Source: Bimastos eiseni (Eukaryota; Annelida; Clitellata; Crassiclitellata; Lumbricidae). Taken from it: a stretch of DNA of 64,000 bases. The stretch lies in NCBI GenBank assembly GCA_959347315.1, contig OY365819.1, positions 25,697,995 through 25,761,994 on the forward strand, written 5' to 3'. A model generated the notes under the pieces. That model made no database searches. It was not told the origin of the DNA and saw nothing but the letters and a program-made list of their open reading frames with translations. Shown here piece by piece: positions 21,562 through 34,098 of this stretch. The translations under genes and the position numbers were made by a program. Position 1 is the stretch's first letter. Each line of letters opens with the position of its first letter.

Positions 21562-21569
21562 TATTTAAT

Positions 21570-23770
21570 CGTGATGATGCCATTGACTTGTTAATATTCA
21601 ATAGAGATGTAGGCCTAATGTAGGCCCTATTGCAAACTTCGCCACTTCATTTTTAGAACGGAGTGGTGCCATTTCGAAGCATAGATGAAAAAGACACGCA
21701 ATGCTATTAATCTTATTAATGGAACAGCGTCCTTAAACAACAACCAAGCATGATCATTAATAATTTTCTCATTGACGTTATGCAAGGTAATGTCTGACAA
21801 GGGCAGAGAATGTTCAAAATTTGGCCACTCGCTCCACGCTCATGTTGACAGCGCCACGCTCGATAGAGATTGCAATGCGTTCATAGAAGATCGAACTGCG
21901 GTTCTACTGCGTTCTACACGTTTCCATCACGCTACATGAGCGTGATGAAATCGTAGTGAGATCGGATTGTGGTGTGACGGGGCTTTTACGGTTTATACCT
22001 GAAATTTCACGGTAAACGGCCACGATCTCACCACGCTTGACGGCTTTCTTGAACCTAAGTCGTACGCTAGCAGCGTAGTCAGTGACGGGGGCCTTAAGAA
22101 TGGGCCGCTACATTTAAAGGAACCAATTACTAGAACTCCGTGGTTTATGCGATTTCGCAACTTTTCGCATAATTTAGCGGTTTTTGCATATATTCCTAAA
22201 TGGAAAGTTTTTCCCAATTTATTGCACAAAGTTCGGAAATTTCGGTCAGTATCAATTGTAATTATAATTGGCTTGTCTAGGCTATTATTAGCCTACATGG
22301 GCTAATGGCTATAATTTACCGACCAGACGACGGGCCCGGTGCTTATGCGAGTATGCGATTTTTTGCATATTTTACGAAACATTTTCGCATAATCCACTAA
22401 TTTACTGTAAATATAAAAGTGTTGTTCTATTTACTCACCAGAACACCTTTCAGTTAATGTTGGGAATCAAGAGATATTACTTGGTTTGTATTTTGCCCAC
22501 AGTTCAGTTTTCTAATATTCCGTCAAAGATCGCTGCTTGTATTATGTACATTTGAACTGATCTTTGGCAGAAAGTTCTTTTTATCATTGTAGGTCAGTCT
22601 GGTAGGTGGCGTCGATTGTATCGAGTGTCGTATGTGACAGAGCCCTCGAAGGACTAGATTTACATGTATCGACTGCGGCGGGATCTCCCATTGCTGGAAG
22701 GAAATCCGCACGCCTCACTGGTCAAACTAACCATTAATTACTCGCTTTCCTCTGTGCTAAGGTACCCCTAACGGAGACTTACAAATGATAATGGTCATCG
22801 TAGAGGCACGCGGGACCTCGTATTTAGTTATGAGCTGGTTTTGCACTCTTCGCCCACAGAGTGTTGTTAAGGCGTACAGTGATCATTGATTAGGAGTATG
22901 ACTCAGGCATGCAGCGTGGGTTTTGTCACAGGATATTTAATCGTAGATAACCAATAGATAAGAGTGCAAGATAAAAAAATCTGCCTTCCAAATAATGTGA
23001 TGCATGTATATCAAGGACGTAGGGTTTAGTGGTCATGTGTCTCTTAATCAAGAAAAGTGGTCAACAGTTTATGGTTCCGTAGGTATGGCCGCCTGACTGT
23101 CTTTGACAGCTTGTCTTCTGGTCTCCGCCTACAAATTATGTACTTAGTACAACACAGCCAATTACATTCACTTTATCTGTCTTATGATCTGTTCGTCTTT
23201 TGATCCCCAACTGTGTATGCAAGGACAGAAACTAACCACGATACTTATATAAACGAGATTATATCTCTCACCAACAACGCACTTTTTAACCCTCTAATAT
23301 TCTCCAACTATTCACCATTAACACCTCTCAGTTCATCATATCTTCTCTGTCTCGGCCCACAGTCTCCTTCCCACTTAAATTATGCAGCCTCACCTAACTC
23401 TATTCTGCACTAGCTATTTGGAATGAACTCTCAAAGGTCTCGTTCTGTTCTACCTGCACCACCACTCCACAACCATTTTTTTCACCGATCACCATCTTAG
23501 CATCAAGCTATATCCTCACTATACTCAGCTTGACCTCGAATTTTGATCTGAAAGATACAGCGGACTTGTATTGATACAGAACCGCAGTAGACTGGTCATC
23601 CTGACGTGGCTATTGTGAAATGTGGTACTGAAGAAAGTAAAAGATCCACATTACATTAGAGATACATTACACTACAACCAATTCGACATAGCCGAATAAT
23701 AGTTATCGCATTACTTATTCAAACAAAAGAATTAAAAACTGTGGTACCCCGTTGAAAGGGGGAGGAAATA

Positions 23771-23802
<32 letters not shown>

Positions 23803-23815
23803 AATAATAATAATA
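21570..23815. other. No gene seen; repeat-derived sequence
   Basis: AT-rich DNA. Around 22140-22400 are two stretches with GCGATTT, TTTTCGCATAATT and TTGCATAT motifs, in part repeated, which may be another MITE. Around 23220-23520 a pyrimidine-rich region with a weak LINE-end-like frame (SPSHLNYAASPNS) is present. No supported gene or RNA. Confidence 0.4.
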
Positions 23816-25085
23816 ATAATAACACTCACATCTTAAATACGGTCGATACTGTGTCTTGTCCCAAGTGGGGCCCCAACAAGGTGACCCTTTGGGTCCCTTA
23901 CTCTTCTGTCTACCTCTACAGCCCATTCTCATCCAAATGAAATCGCCGCTCACAGTAGGTTTTCTGAACGACCTAACACTAGGTGGCAGAGCGGAAGAGG
24001 TTGCGGAAGATATAAACAGACTCGAAACCGAATGAGAAAAACTCGAACTTTCCTAAATCGAACAAAATGCCAGATCATTTCGACTTCTGCTGATATCCAG
24101 AGAGACTTCGAACCATTAAGACAGTTCAGATGGACTAACCCTTCAGAGGCCACACTCCTAGGCGCACCTCTGTCATCGGATACGGCCTTGACGAACACTT
24201 TGAATGCATGCACAGTGGAGCTAATGCCGCATGATGGAAAAACTAACGTCCATAGCCACACATGACGCCCTCATCTTGCTCCGATGCTCGCTGAGTGCCA
24301 CCCGACTATTATATACCCTCAGAAGCTGCCCATGCGAAGGCCACAAAGGACTGGAGGAGTATGACAAGGGTGGGCCTCGCTGAGGTGCTCAATCTTGTTC
24401 TCACCGACGAGGCATGGCTCCAAGCCACCCTGCCCATCAAAAGAGGAGGACTGGGCATCCGATCAGTGGTTTCGCTGGCATCTCCAGCCATCTTGGCATT
24501 GGCCGCAACCACTGATATACTCCAGACAAGGATTCTGCGAGGAAAGCCTAAAATGGACCCTGCCCTGGAGATCCTTAAGGCCAAATGGAGGGAAACCAGT
24601 GGAGTACCAGAGCCAGAAGAAGCTTGGGCTCACAAACAATCAAAATGGGACGACCCTTTGATCGAGCTCGGAGTGGCAGACCTCGCCTCCAGAATGCCTG
24701 ATTCCCAGAATCCCAGAATCAGGCACGTCTTAGAGCAGTGCAGCACCACACGCAAGCGACTGACTCTTAGTCCTACCGATTACAAACTACGGGCTGAGAC
24801 TTGACGATGAGTCCCTGAGGGTGGCGGTGGGTTACAGACTTGGTTACCTCTCTGTTTACCTCATTCCTGCCCATGCGGTGTCCTGGTCGAGAGAAACGGA
24901 TATCACGGTCTCTCATGTGGCCTGGGTATGGGACGCTGGCCCAGACACGCGGCCCTGAACGACCTTATTTGTAGAAGTTTAATCTGTGCTACAACGCAGT
25001 TGCTTTCAAGGGAACTTTCGCTGCTCAGGAGTCCAACGAGCAGGGCTACTCCGGACGACATCACCATTAATTAACATTGAAGACC

Positions 25086-25128
<43 letters not shown>

Positions 25129-25150
25129 TAATAATAATAGTAATAATAAT
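23816..25150 (+). mobile_element. RLE-type LINE copy B, internally deleted
   Basis: Plus strand, the inverted counterpart of copy A. It starts near the RT motif region (23825), continues with a 169-aa frame at 24295-24804 (EVLNLVLTDEAWLQATLPIK, RGGLGIRSVVSLASPA), then [14 protein letters not shown], then jumps to the last codons AVAFKGTFAA at about 24995, with an ATA/AAT tail at 25087-25150. The CCHC and endonuclease region are deleted. A microsatellite of GAT/AAT precedes it. Confidence 0.75.
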
Positions 25151-25154
25151 AACG

Positions 25155-25385
25155 AATGATGCTGGCAACCCTGCAAGACGCCCATTACCCTATACGTGTA
25201 AATTTAATTTAACCAACGACACCGCAGGGTTTAGAATCCTGCTCCTCAGCCCCGCGCCCCAGTGCGTTATTTATTACTCAACGCCCGACCCAGCAACAGT
25301 TGCAATTAAGCCTAACAATAGTTCCACTAAGACTATTCCAATGGGTGCTAGTGTTGTTGTAAGTGGTGCCCCTGTTGCTGGTTGA
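25155..25385 (+). other. Orphan open frame, possible exon
   Basis: The frame reads GNPARRPLPYTCKFNLTND, then SPAPQCVIYYSTPDPATVAI and ends GASVVVSGAPVAG before a stop. It has Asn-glycosylation-like sites and two Cys, as in an extracellular domain, but I recognise no family, and no splice sites were established. It lies right after the LINE tail. It may be chance. Confidence 0.2.
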
Positions 25386-25969
25386 GGCATTGTCAGTGTT
25401 AAATGGTTGTTGTCGTTCTTGGTTGTTGGTGTAGTTTTGTTGGTGGTTGCTGGTGGTCAGGTTATTGTTGTTGGCAATGGTAGTGGTTGATGTCTGACTA
25501 ACTGAATCAACTGATGGTCATCAAACAAACTTAACGAATGACAGAGAAAGACGGATAAGTTGGAAGACGTTGGAAGCTGGCTGCTGACGGTCAACGTTTA
25601 AAGAATAAGTTGATCCAAGACCTACATGGATTGTATCTCATCATCAAGAAGCAGTTTCTCTTTTGACAACCATATTAAGAGTCCCTACAACCATGAACTA
25701 GTTACAGAGCGTCGGGATCGAATACCAACCATTCAGTCGCAGGATAACAAAATTAACAATGAGGCACAAAAAGTTATTTTCTATAAATAGACGCCGATAA
25801 ATATTTATCATGATAATTAACATATATGTAACCGCGGACAGGAGGACTTGGTTTCTTGGAAAACTCAAATAATTACACATGTGCAGATAAATATAAATGA
25901 AACGATAATGAAAGTAAATGTGTAGAACGCCTGGCATCTGATTTGTGATTGATTTCACCAAGTTGCAAT

Positions 25970-26645
25970 AGAGGTAACTGGCAAGAAATCACTTCATTAC
26001 GAAACCAAAGGCAGAAAAGCTTCGCCGATGCAACATCTGACAAGGCTTAGTTTGAAAGCAATGCGTATAATTATTGGTCAGACACTATTCAGTAAGCTCG
26101 CCAACTGATCTCTTTTGCATCCCAGCATGATGACAGAATGTGCTATAAAAACAGACGAATAGGTGAAGGTGCTATCGAGTCTTTTGACCAGATGTCTATT
26201 GATGACCTCTGTGGCCGTGCAGATTCCTCTCTTTTCTCTTCTGTGCTACACAATCCTTGCCGAGTTCTAAGTTGTCTTTTGCCATCTTTAAAGATTGTTA
26301 CCTATTCACTCCATCCTCGATCGCATAATCGAGAGATCCCGCACGCTGACGCACTAACTCAAGGTGGTTTTATCACCCGAATATATACAATTGAATCTAT
26401 TCCTATTGTGAGTGTAACTAGGTCTAGTATTGTTTGATTTCTATTTACTCTAGTTGCTCATGAGATGTCTGTTGTGTAATTGCTATTTATGATTATTTTA
26501 TGAGGGTACATTATTTTACTCTAACTACTCTGAGGATGTCTAATTGCTGTGTAATTGCTTGATATGTTTCTTTTGAGAGTGTACATTGTTTTGAACGTTC
26601 ATATTACGTTTGCAAGCGGTTCAATAAAGTACATACTCACTTATT
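25970..26645 (+). mobile_element. Jockey-type LINE 3' end
   Basis: Broken C-terminal RT-protein sequence: LKAMRIIIGQ near 26060, FDQMSIDDLCGRADSSLFSS and VTYSLHPRSHNREIP at 26170-26330, ending FITRIYTIE. The untranslated region follows (26420-26630), with AATAAAG near the end. The same UTR occurs at 48853-49113, which confirms a repeated element. Confidence 0.65.
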
Positions 26646-29600
26646 TTCTTATTTACGTGCCTTCTATTGTAGAACCTAATCAAATGTCACACATTAAAAT
26701 CCATCGTCATTAATTGAATATTTTGATCATCAAACAAAAAATCGTGTGAACTTGCCCTTCATTTGTAATTGTTAAAACTTTAGACGATTTAGCTCATTTT
26801 CTAAATAATGCAATCAGCAGGTCACTTACTGAGGGTTTTCTACCTGCATCCTGAAATCGGTCGATCGTTTGCCCGAGCCTTAAAAAACATAATTAGGACC
26901 CAAAGTGCTGTTAATACTCTCTGCCGATTTCCAATACTGTTATATTATACTAAGGCATTGCTGCTCGTAGACTTCCGTCCATTGGTTCGTGTTAGGCGAT
27001 CGATACTGTACTGGCTGTCAGTTGCATGGTGACGCTTCCTTCATATTACTGCAACTATATATGAACTTAAATAGGCCTAGGCTACTTCAGATAATTCGTG
27101 TGATACCAATTAAGAACATCGTTCTTCAAAAGCTTAAAAGTAACTATAAGAGAAATCGACTAGAATTAAAAGATGACAGGCTTCCATTGACTAAGTCACT
27201 AAGCCATATTTTGTTATCAGGGTTCAAATTAGTTTAATTACTAATTAACTGCCCTAGCAGATAGCGACTTACAGGGTACGTTCAGCGACCCTTCGTAGAA
27301 ATAGCCTACTGTATCAAAAATGTTTGCATGAGCTATCCCAAATAGAAATACTATTGTTTTATCTGACTTGTGAAACTCCCGTGAAGATTTTCGTACTGGG
27401 GCGCGTCTGATTAGGTTGTACTGTCAGTTAATCGCCAGGTGGCCAAGATGGACGCAAACAGTTTACGCGTATTTACAACTTTTTTTCTCTTAATTTTTTT
27501 CGGGTTCTTAGTGTCTTTTATATCTCGAATTATGGCTATCGACTAAGATCGGTGTACTGGAAGAGATGATTTTTGTCTATCGTCTCTTCCAAAGGTATAT
27601 GGTGGCGAGCGGTGATAAGTCGTTGTGGTAGCTGGCTTTCTCTTCGGTAGGTGTATGTTCGTTTAGCCACGGAATCAACGAAGACTTTTTGATGTTACGA
27701 TATATTTTAAAATGCAGACGTAGATTTACAGCAAACTGGTTTCTATAATAATTGTAGATTTCTCGATTCGCCCTCAGTCAAACAACTCCGGCATTAGGTC
27801 ATGCGTTTAGAGATGCTCAGCAAATCTCGTCTGTAGCACTCCGCACTCTCCTTGCCTATTGACTCCTTCTTGGGCGAATTTCTCACTATTGCCCGCGTCC
27901 CATATTTATATCCTTCCTCTCTTCCCTTGTCAGATGTCTGCTTAATTTCTTCACCTGTCGCCCCTGCTTCGCTTGCTTCCATCGTCCGTCTGGACCGTCC
28001 TCCTTCCGAGTCATCTGTCCCGTCTCTCGTCACTCCCTCGCTTCCGTCGCCGTGCCCTTGTCCATAATCTTCCATAATGTGTCTTTCTACGTCTCCTTCC
28101 TGTCTCTCTGTTTATCCCTCTATCTCTTGCTGTCAGATGAGCGAATCTGGTAATGCGCTGGGAGTTGTATTAATTAAGCCAATTACAGAAGCGATAAGCA
28201 GCGGCTACTGGTCTGTCACGTACATGTAAAGTTCATTAAGTGCATAGCCGATCTGAATATTCTGTAGTCCAGCTTGATTCGAATGTTCACATGAAAACTA
28301 ATAGCTACAACTTCATTTAAACTAAATAATACATAATAATACATAATAATCATAAAGCCTCCGTCGATTGCGCAACTTGTAGTGTCCTTTATTACACTAC
28401 AATCGGTTACCGACGACAGAAGAAGCATTTGTAATTTCCATAAACGTTTTTTTCCTATAAAACCACCAGCGCCGACGATAACAGTTCGATCAACCACGAA
28501 GCCTTATCAGTTATCATAGACCGCCAACAACACGGTATAGGACCCAAAGTGCTGTCAATACTCTCTGCCGATTTCCAATACTGTTATATTATACTAAGGC
28601 ATTGCTGTTCGTAGACTGTGTACCGTGTTATACTTACATGCAGCTCCTTAGCTCGTAGACTGTGTACCGTGTTATACTTACATGCAGCTCCTTAGCTCCT
28701 TCTTATAATCACGCCAATATACCGATTGTCTTGCGCATATCATGAGCTGTCAATTTGAAACAGAAGAGCGATTGGATTGATGGAGATAATTCTTCCTTTA
28801 ACAGAACTTTCATTGATCAAACGAATTATGTTTAATTGGAAGCTCAATCGATGAGAAGGGTTCATGTCTCGTGCTTCATGTCCGCAATACTGAAAATTTG
28901 GTTTTAATGAGTTTAATTTGCATTACTTGTAATCCAACAAACAGCTATTTGTGGGCCACACAATAGGCAGTAAATTTGTGTCGAAATATCTTGAGAACGA
29001 ACTAAATACTCGAATTGTGTAGCTCTGGGAACCGATGTGCAACACTGCTATCTCCAGCTATCCGCATCAGCTGTCGTTGCGACTACTTGGAGCACACTTT
29101 TGCGGAGCATACCCTGATTTCAGTCAATCGAGCTGTGTCGACGGCTGGATGCACGGGAGAGAACATGTACGTTCAAATACGAAGACATATTCTTGGAAAA
29201 GTTATTATAATTTTGGCATTATAGTTGACAACATTCTTCTAACGATCAATAAATAAAAAACTTTCAATACTATGTAAAGCGTGTTCTGCAGTATGTTCAT
29301 GATTATATTATTGTACAAATGGCCTAGATCTTATGTGATTGTATATATGGTACGGAACAAGATATGACTAATTGCAAATTATATTCACATTGCTGTAGAA
29401 AACGAGGACACCTTCCTGACGATTGCACTGATTTCAAACAATTAATTATCGAAAGCCATCATTTCAATTATCGATGAATGTTGCATCGACAATGTGAATG
29501 GCACGTTATGCATAATCAGAACAATGTGTTTTTATTTGCAATCATTTCCTTTTATAACAGCATTGCGTATCATTGCAAAAGAGAAAGAAAACGCATAGGC

Positions 29601-29730
29601 ATTTCTGGGGTACGAAATCGCGCTGATACTCGAACTCAACCCCCCGTGTTGTCAATCACTGCGAAGATTAAAACTGCGCATGTCGTTGTTTAAAGATGAT
29701 TAATCAAAGACCTTATTAATTGGTTCGGTA
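26646..29730. other. No firm gene; duplicated segments and short hydrophobic ORF
   Basis: About 78 bp at 26896-26973 recur at 28538-28616 with two changes. A 32-codon hydrophobic ORF with good start context (GCCAAGATGG) lies at 27448-27546 and could be a signal-peptide exon. A C/T-rich stretch lies at 27840-28140. Nothing else is supported. Confidence 0.4.
28610..28697. repeat. 44-bp tandem duplication
   Basis: Two identical 44-base copies beginning CGTAGACTGTGTACC at 28610 and 28654. The first copy starts within the end of the segment shared with 26896-26973. Confidence 0.85.
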
Positions 29731-30771
29731 TCGATAGTCCGAAGATTCGATAGTCCGAAGACTCGATAGTCCGAAGATTGCATGGTGACCGGTCGAAAAA
29801 ATGTGGTTTTAATGGTAGCTGGATTGATGAAAAGAATTATGCTTGGCTAGAAGCTAAATTGGACAATTCTTTTCATTCATCCAGCTTCCATTTAGGCATT
29901 ATTCTTTTCATATTTTCATATTTTCATATAATTAAATATATATATATAACAAAAACAACGCGGTAACCGCTCTTGGCGAGCCGAAATCGACATGCATAAT
30001 TTGCTTATTGTTTAGTGGGCGTGATCATCGGAGTATAAGGATGAAAGTAAGCAGAAGATATGTGCTTGAATTAAACAAATGGCAACTTCGAATAGGATAT
30101 AACCTGCAGCGGTTAATGTGAGTATTAAGGTTCCGAAGATTCCTGCAAAACCAGGCGGAAGCACAATATACTCCTATTAAAGATAGGACGATGTGACCGG
30201 CTCTTATATTAGCTGCTAGACGAAATGATAGGGTGAGGGGCGTACTAAAACTCTTGTTGTTTCAATTAATACTAAAAATGGATTTAATCAGTCAGGTGCC
30301 CCATCCGGCAGGAATTGAGCAGTAGATTCTTTTGGGCTGTGGGAGAATCTAGATATAATTAACCTAAGTCAAATAGGTAAACCGAGGGTTAGGGTAAAGA
30401 TTAGGTGTCTTGAGGTTCTGAAAGTACAGGGTGCTAGGCCCATTAAGTTTATTATAACTAGTAAGAAGAAGATTGCTGAGAGTGAAGTAAATATGCCTTT
30501 TAAGTGAAGGCCGGATGTTCGTGACAGTTGAGAAAAGATTGTATTTTATACAGGCGTTTTGATACTTGATGAGCGCGAGCTTATTGTTCAGAAAGAAGAT
30601 TGAATTATTAGGAAAATCAGGGGATTTAGGCATTATTGTTTTCATATCAATCCAGCTCCCAGTTTTACACATTCTCTTCATCAATTAAATAAGCTTCTAG
30701 TTAAATTAATGTCGGAGTATAGAACCTTCGGACTATCGAACCTTCGGACTAACGAACCTTAGGACTATCGA
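29731..30771. mobile_element. Fold-back element enclosing a mitochondrial insert
   Basis: Three copies of TCGATAGTCCGAAG with a 16-base period lie at 29731-29776. Three inverted copies (CTTCGGACTATCGA and variants) lie at 30726-30771. Just inside is a hairpin (GCTGGATTGATGAAAAGAATT against its complement near 29868-29890), and part of this sequence recurs at 30628-30665. This is the layout of a fold-back or MITE-like transposon. No target duplication was found. Its centre is mitochondrial. Confidence 0.65.
30012..30650 (-). pseudogene. atp6: Nuclear copy of mitochondrial atp6 (NUMT)
   Basis: On the minus strand, reading TGA as Trp and AGR as Ser, the sequence gives ATP synthase subunit a: [73 protein letters not shown] and the typical end SLYSDDHAH with TAA at 30012-30014. 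A premature break lies near 30540 and the N terminus is lost. It cannot be expressed from the nucleus because of its code. The AGR use excludes vertebrates and ascidians. Confidence 0.85.
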
Positions 30772-31130
30772 TGCTAAGTAATAGGGCAATGAAGAGATCA
30801 AATTTTAGCGATGATATGTGCGGTTATGATGGTCGCGGTAATTAACAGTCGTGTGAATGAGGTTTTTAAAGAACCGCTTCTGTTCGTTCGATTATTAAAT
30901 GATAAAGTGCAAGTTTTAGGACTTTAAAATTTTAATGTGCAGATAATAATATCGTTATAAAAGTATATCCAATATTTAGAGCAGAACGATGTAGGCAAAC
31001 TGCTAGTTTGAAAAGAAATGCATTATTCGACATTGCCACTGCACAATGTTATTTAAGAAACATGTAGAAGCACTGACACTACAGAGTAACATTGACAAAC
31101 GCAAGCTAACACCCTTAATGAACCAGGATC

Positions 31131-31319
31131 ACTAGGAAAACCTATAAAAGTTGTTACGGGGCATGGTATGTCTCATAAACTGGAGAGCCAAGTGTACGGT
31201 ATTTATGTGTGCATGTAATTAACATGTGCATTACTAGGAAAACCTATAAAAGTTGTTACGGGGCATGGTATGTCTCATAAACTGGAGAGCCAAGTGTACG
31301 GTATTTATGTGTGCATGTA
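31131..31319. repeat. 102-bp tandem duplication at satellite border
   Basis: ACTAGGAAAACCTATAAAAG starts at 31131 and again at 31233, and about 87 bases are nearly identical. The second copy runs straight into the TATG satellite. Confidence 0.85.
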
Positions 31320-32796
31320 GTCACGAACTTGCATGCATGCCTGTATGTATGTATGTATGTAATTATGCATGTATTTACGTATGTTTGTATGTATTTACGT
31401 ATGTTTGTATGTATGCATGTATGAATGTATGTATGCATGAATGTTTGTATGTATGTATGTATGTCTGTATGTATCTATGTTTGTAGGTATGTATGTATGT
31501 ACTTTGGTATGTATGTATGTTTGTACGTATGTATGTATGTATGTATGTATGTATGCATGTTTGAATGTATGTATGTATGTATGTATTTAGGTATGTATGC
31601 ATTTATATATGTATGTATGCATGTACGTTTCTATGTAGGTGTGTATGCATTTATGTATGTATGTATGTATGTACGTATGTAGGTATGTATGCATTTATGT
31701 ATGTATGTATGTATGTCTGTATGTATGTATGTATGTATTAATGTATGTGTGCATGTACGTATGTATGTATTACTGTATGTATGTATGCATGTATGCATGT
31801 ATGCATGTATTAATGTATTAATGTATCTATGTATGAATTTATGCATGTATGTATGTATGTTTGTATGTCTGTATGTATGTATGTATGACTGTATGAAGGC
31901 AAGTATGTAGGTATGTATGCATTTATGCAGGTATTATTGTATGTTTTAATGTATGTATGTGTGTATGTGTGTATGTACGTATGTATGTATGCATGTATTA
32001 ATGAATGTATGTTTGTATGTATGTATGCATGTATGTCTATATGTATCTATGTTTATTTCTCTGTATGTTTCTCTGTATGTATGTATGCATTTAGGTATGT
32101 ATGTTTGTATGTATGCATGTATGTATGCATGTATGTATGTTTGAATGTATGTATGTATGTATCTAGGTATGTATGCATTTGTGTATGTATGTATGTATGT
32201 ATATAGGTAGGTATGTAAGCATTTATGTATGTATGTATGTATGTATGTAGGTATGTATGCATTTATGCATGTATATGTGTATGTATGAATGTATTAATGT
32301 CTGTATGTGTGTATGTATGTATTAATGTATGTATTAATGTATGTATGTATGTACGCATGTATGTGTTATGTATGTATGTATGTATGTAAGTATGTATGTA
32401 TGTATGTATGTATGTGTGCATGTATTGGTGTATGTATGTATGTATGTTTGTATGTAAGTATGTATGTATGCATGTATGTCTGTCTGTATGTATGTATGTT
32501 TGTATGAAGGCATGTATGTAGGTATGTATGTACGTATGTATGTTTGTATGCATTTATGTATGTATGTATGTATGTTTGAGTGCGTTTCTGTATGCATGTT
32601 TGTATATATATGTATGTATGAATGTAGGTATGTATGTATGTATGTATGTACGTTGGTATGTATGTATGTCTGTAGGTATGTATGTATGTGTGTATTTGTA
32701 TATGTATGTATGTATGTGTGTATGTGTGTATATGTGTATGTATGTGTGTATGCATGTATGTATGTATGTATGTATGTATGTATGTATGCATGTAGC
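31320..32796. repeat. TATG satellite, about 1.5 kb
   Basis: Degenerate TATG/TATGTATGTATG array with scattered variants (GCATGTAT, GTCTGTAT, TTAATG). A four-base unit without frequent stops gives long M-Y-V-C frames on the plus strand and H-T-Y-I frames on the minus strand; these are not genes. Confidence 0.95.
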
Positions 32797-33552
32797 TTTT
32801 TTATCTCCAGACAATGCCAATGTATTCCCGTTCAACGTCTTCGTCTGTCTGTATTATTTCAGCTTGCACCTTTCTTGACGGAGCTACTGCTCGTACGGAT
32901 TCAACGTGTGCCACCTGTGTCGTCAGAGATCTCTCCATGATTAGCAATGTATACTAGGTTCTATTACTTCTCAAATAAGCTCACTCACTGCTTGTTTGTT
33001 TAGGCCTACATATACTGATATGTCATCATCTTTACTGATCAAGATAATTAATGTCAAAATATTCAGCCACAGATGAATGGGTATTTGCAGTTTAAGAACG
33101 CTAAGGGATAAAGTAGATCATTAGCGTCGGGCTCCCACAGACGAATGACGAATGTAATGATTTTAACCATTTTTTCAACACATCGGCGGCATTAATAATG
33201 CTGCCAATTGCTGCAATCGAATGTATTCCTTTGAAGAATGTATCTCAAAGCAATGTTGCGAGGGTTTATATTATTTATTGATGATTATTGACACACAATT
33301 ATACTGGAGTTTTTGAACACATGACGTCACGAACCTCATAGAGGTGCTATAAAATGTCGGGTAAATTTCTACAACTGAAATATATGCAACAACACATTAA
33401 TGCATATATTTATGTGGGCATTGATGATTTCTTGCACACTTACATACGCAACATATAGTTACATTGCCACAAGTGTTCACAATGTCATGCATTAATAGCT
33501 GCGTGTATACTTTCACGCATCCATTCATTTGCAACATCTTATTCCCGTATAG

Positions 33553-33724
33553 CATACTGGATTCGATTCCTCAACATCTGGATATCCAAATGACATTTCC
33601 GTCATTGGCTTCGACGTCATCAACTTCAACATCAACCTTCAGGCTATTGTTTTGGCAAATCCAACGGATGGAGATTTTGTTGGTGACGTCTGCTCCTTCA
33701 CCGGATGGGGTTTTACTTCGCCGG
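33553..33724 (+). CDS. Trypsin-like serine protease exon
   Basis: Exon of 172 bases between an AG at 33551-33552 and GTAAGA at 33725. The frame reads HTGFDSSTSGYPNDISVIGF, then QAIVLANPTDGDFVGD and VCSFTGWGFTSP. The N-D-I-x-x-I block carries the catalytic Asp of S1 proteases, and C-x-x-x-G-W-G is the next conserved block. It leaves one base of a Gly codon, completed by the exon at 34019. The exon with IVGG and the catalytic His was not found upstream. A TATA-like TGCTATAAAAT lies at 33348. Confidence 0.75.
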
Positions 33725-34018
33725 GTAAGACCTAGAAAATATTTTTCAACTGACTAATAATTTTATCTGGGAATTATCAAGACACAGTGACAGATTAAAA
33801 AATGAGGGTCACAAATTATAGCTGGCTGAGGATAATTATTATGCATGTTTCATGGCGTGCTAAAATACCGAATTATACTTAAGCGGAAAGAGGTAAACAG
33901 AGAACATAATAAGACAGAAACCCAGCGGCCTTGGTCTACGATCCATTGACTTCAAGACGAACTAGTCTCAAGTTACTTTCGCATTTACCTATGTTAAAGA
34001 GTGTCCGTATATTTCCAG

Positions 34019-34098
34019 GCAGTGATTATTCGATTGTCTTGCAGCAAGCTCAAGCAACAGTCATAACCAGCGAGGCCTGTGACGTGGCTTGGGGATGA
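34019..34098 (+). pseudogene. Second serine protease exon, truncated
   Basis: After TTTCCAG at 34012-34018 the frame reads SDYSIVLQQAQATVITSEAC then DVAWG and stops with TGA at 34096-34098. L-Q-Q-A-x-x-T-V-I-x-x-x-x-C is the block preceding the catalytic Ser exon of S1 proteases. The stop uses the first base of a 20-base inverted repeat, so the exon is probably cut by an insertion. The G-D-S-G-G-P block is not found downstream. The gene is likely dead, unless the last exon is spliced in a way I cannot see. Confidence 0.65.

Noticed and set aside
27794..28075. 93-aa charged frame
   Set aside because: Reading of a C/T-rich low-complexity stretch.
31320..32796. CRISPR-like array
   Set aside because: Units are contiguous without unique spacers, in a eukaryotic context.
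31253..32940. Many frames of Met-Tyr-Val-Cys type
   Set aside because: The same satellite artefact.
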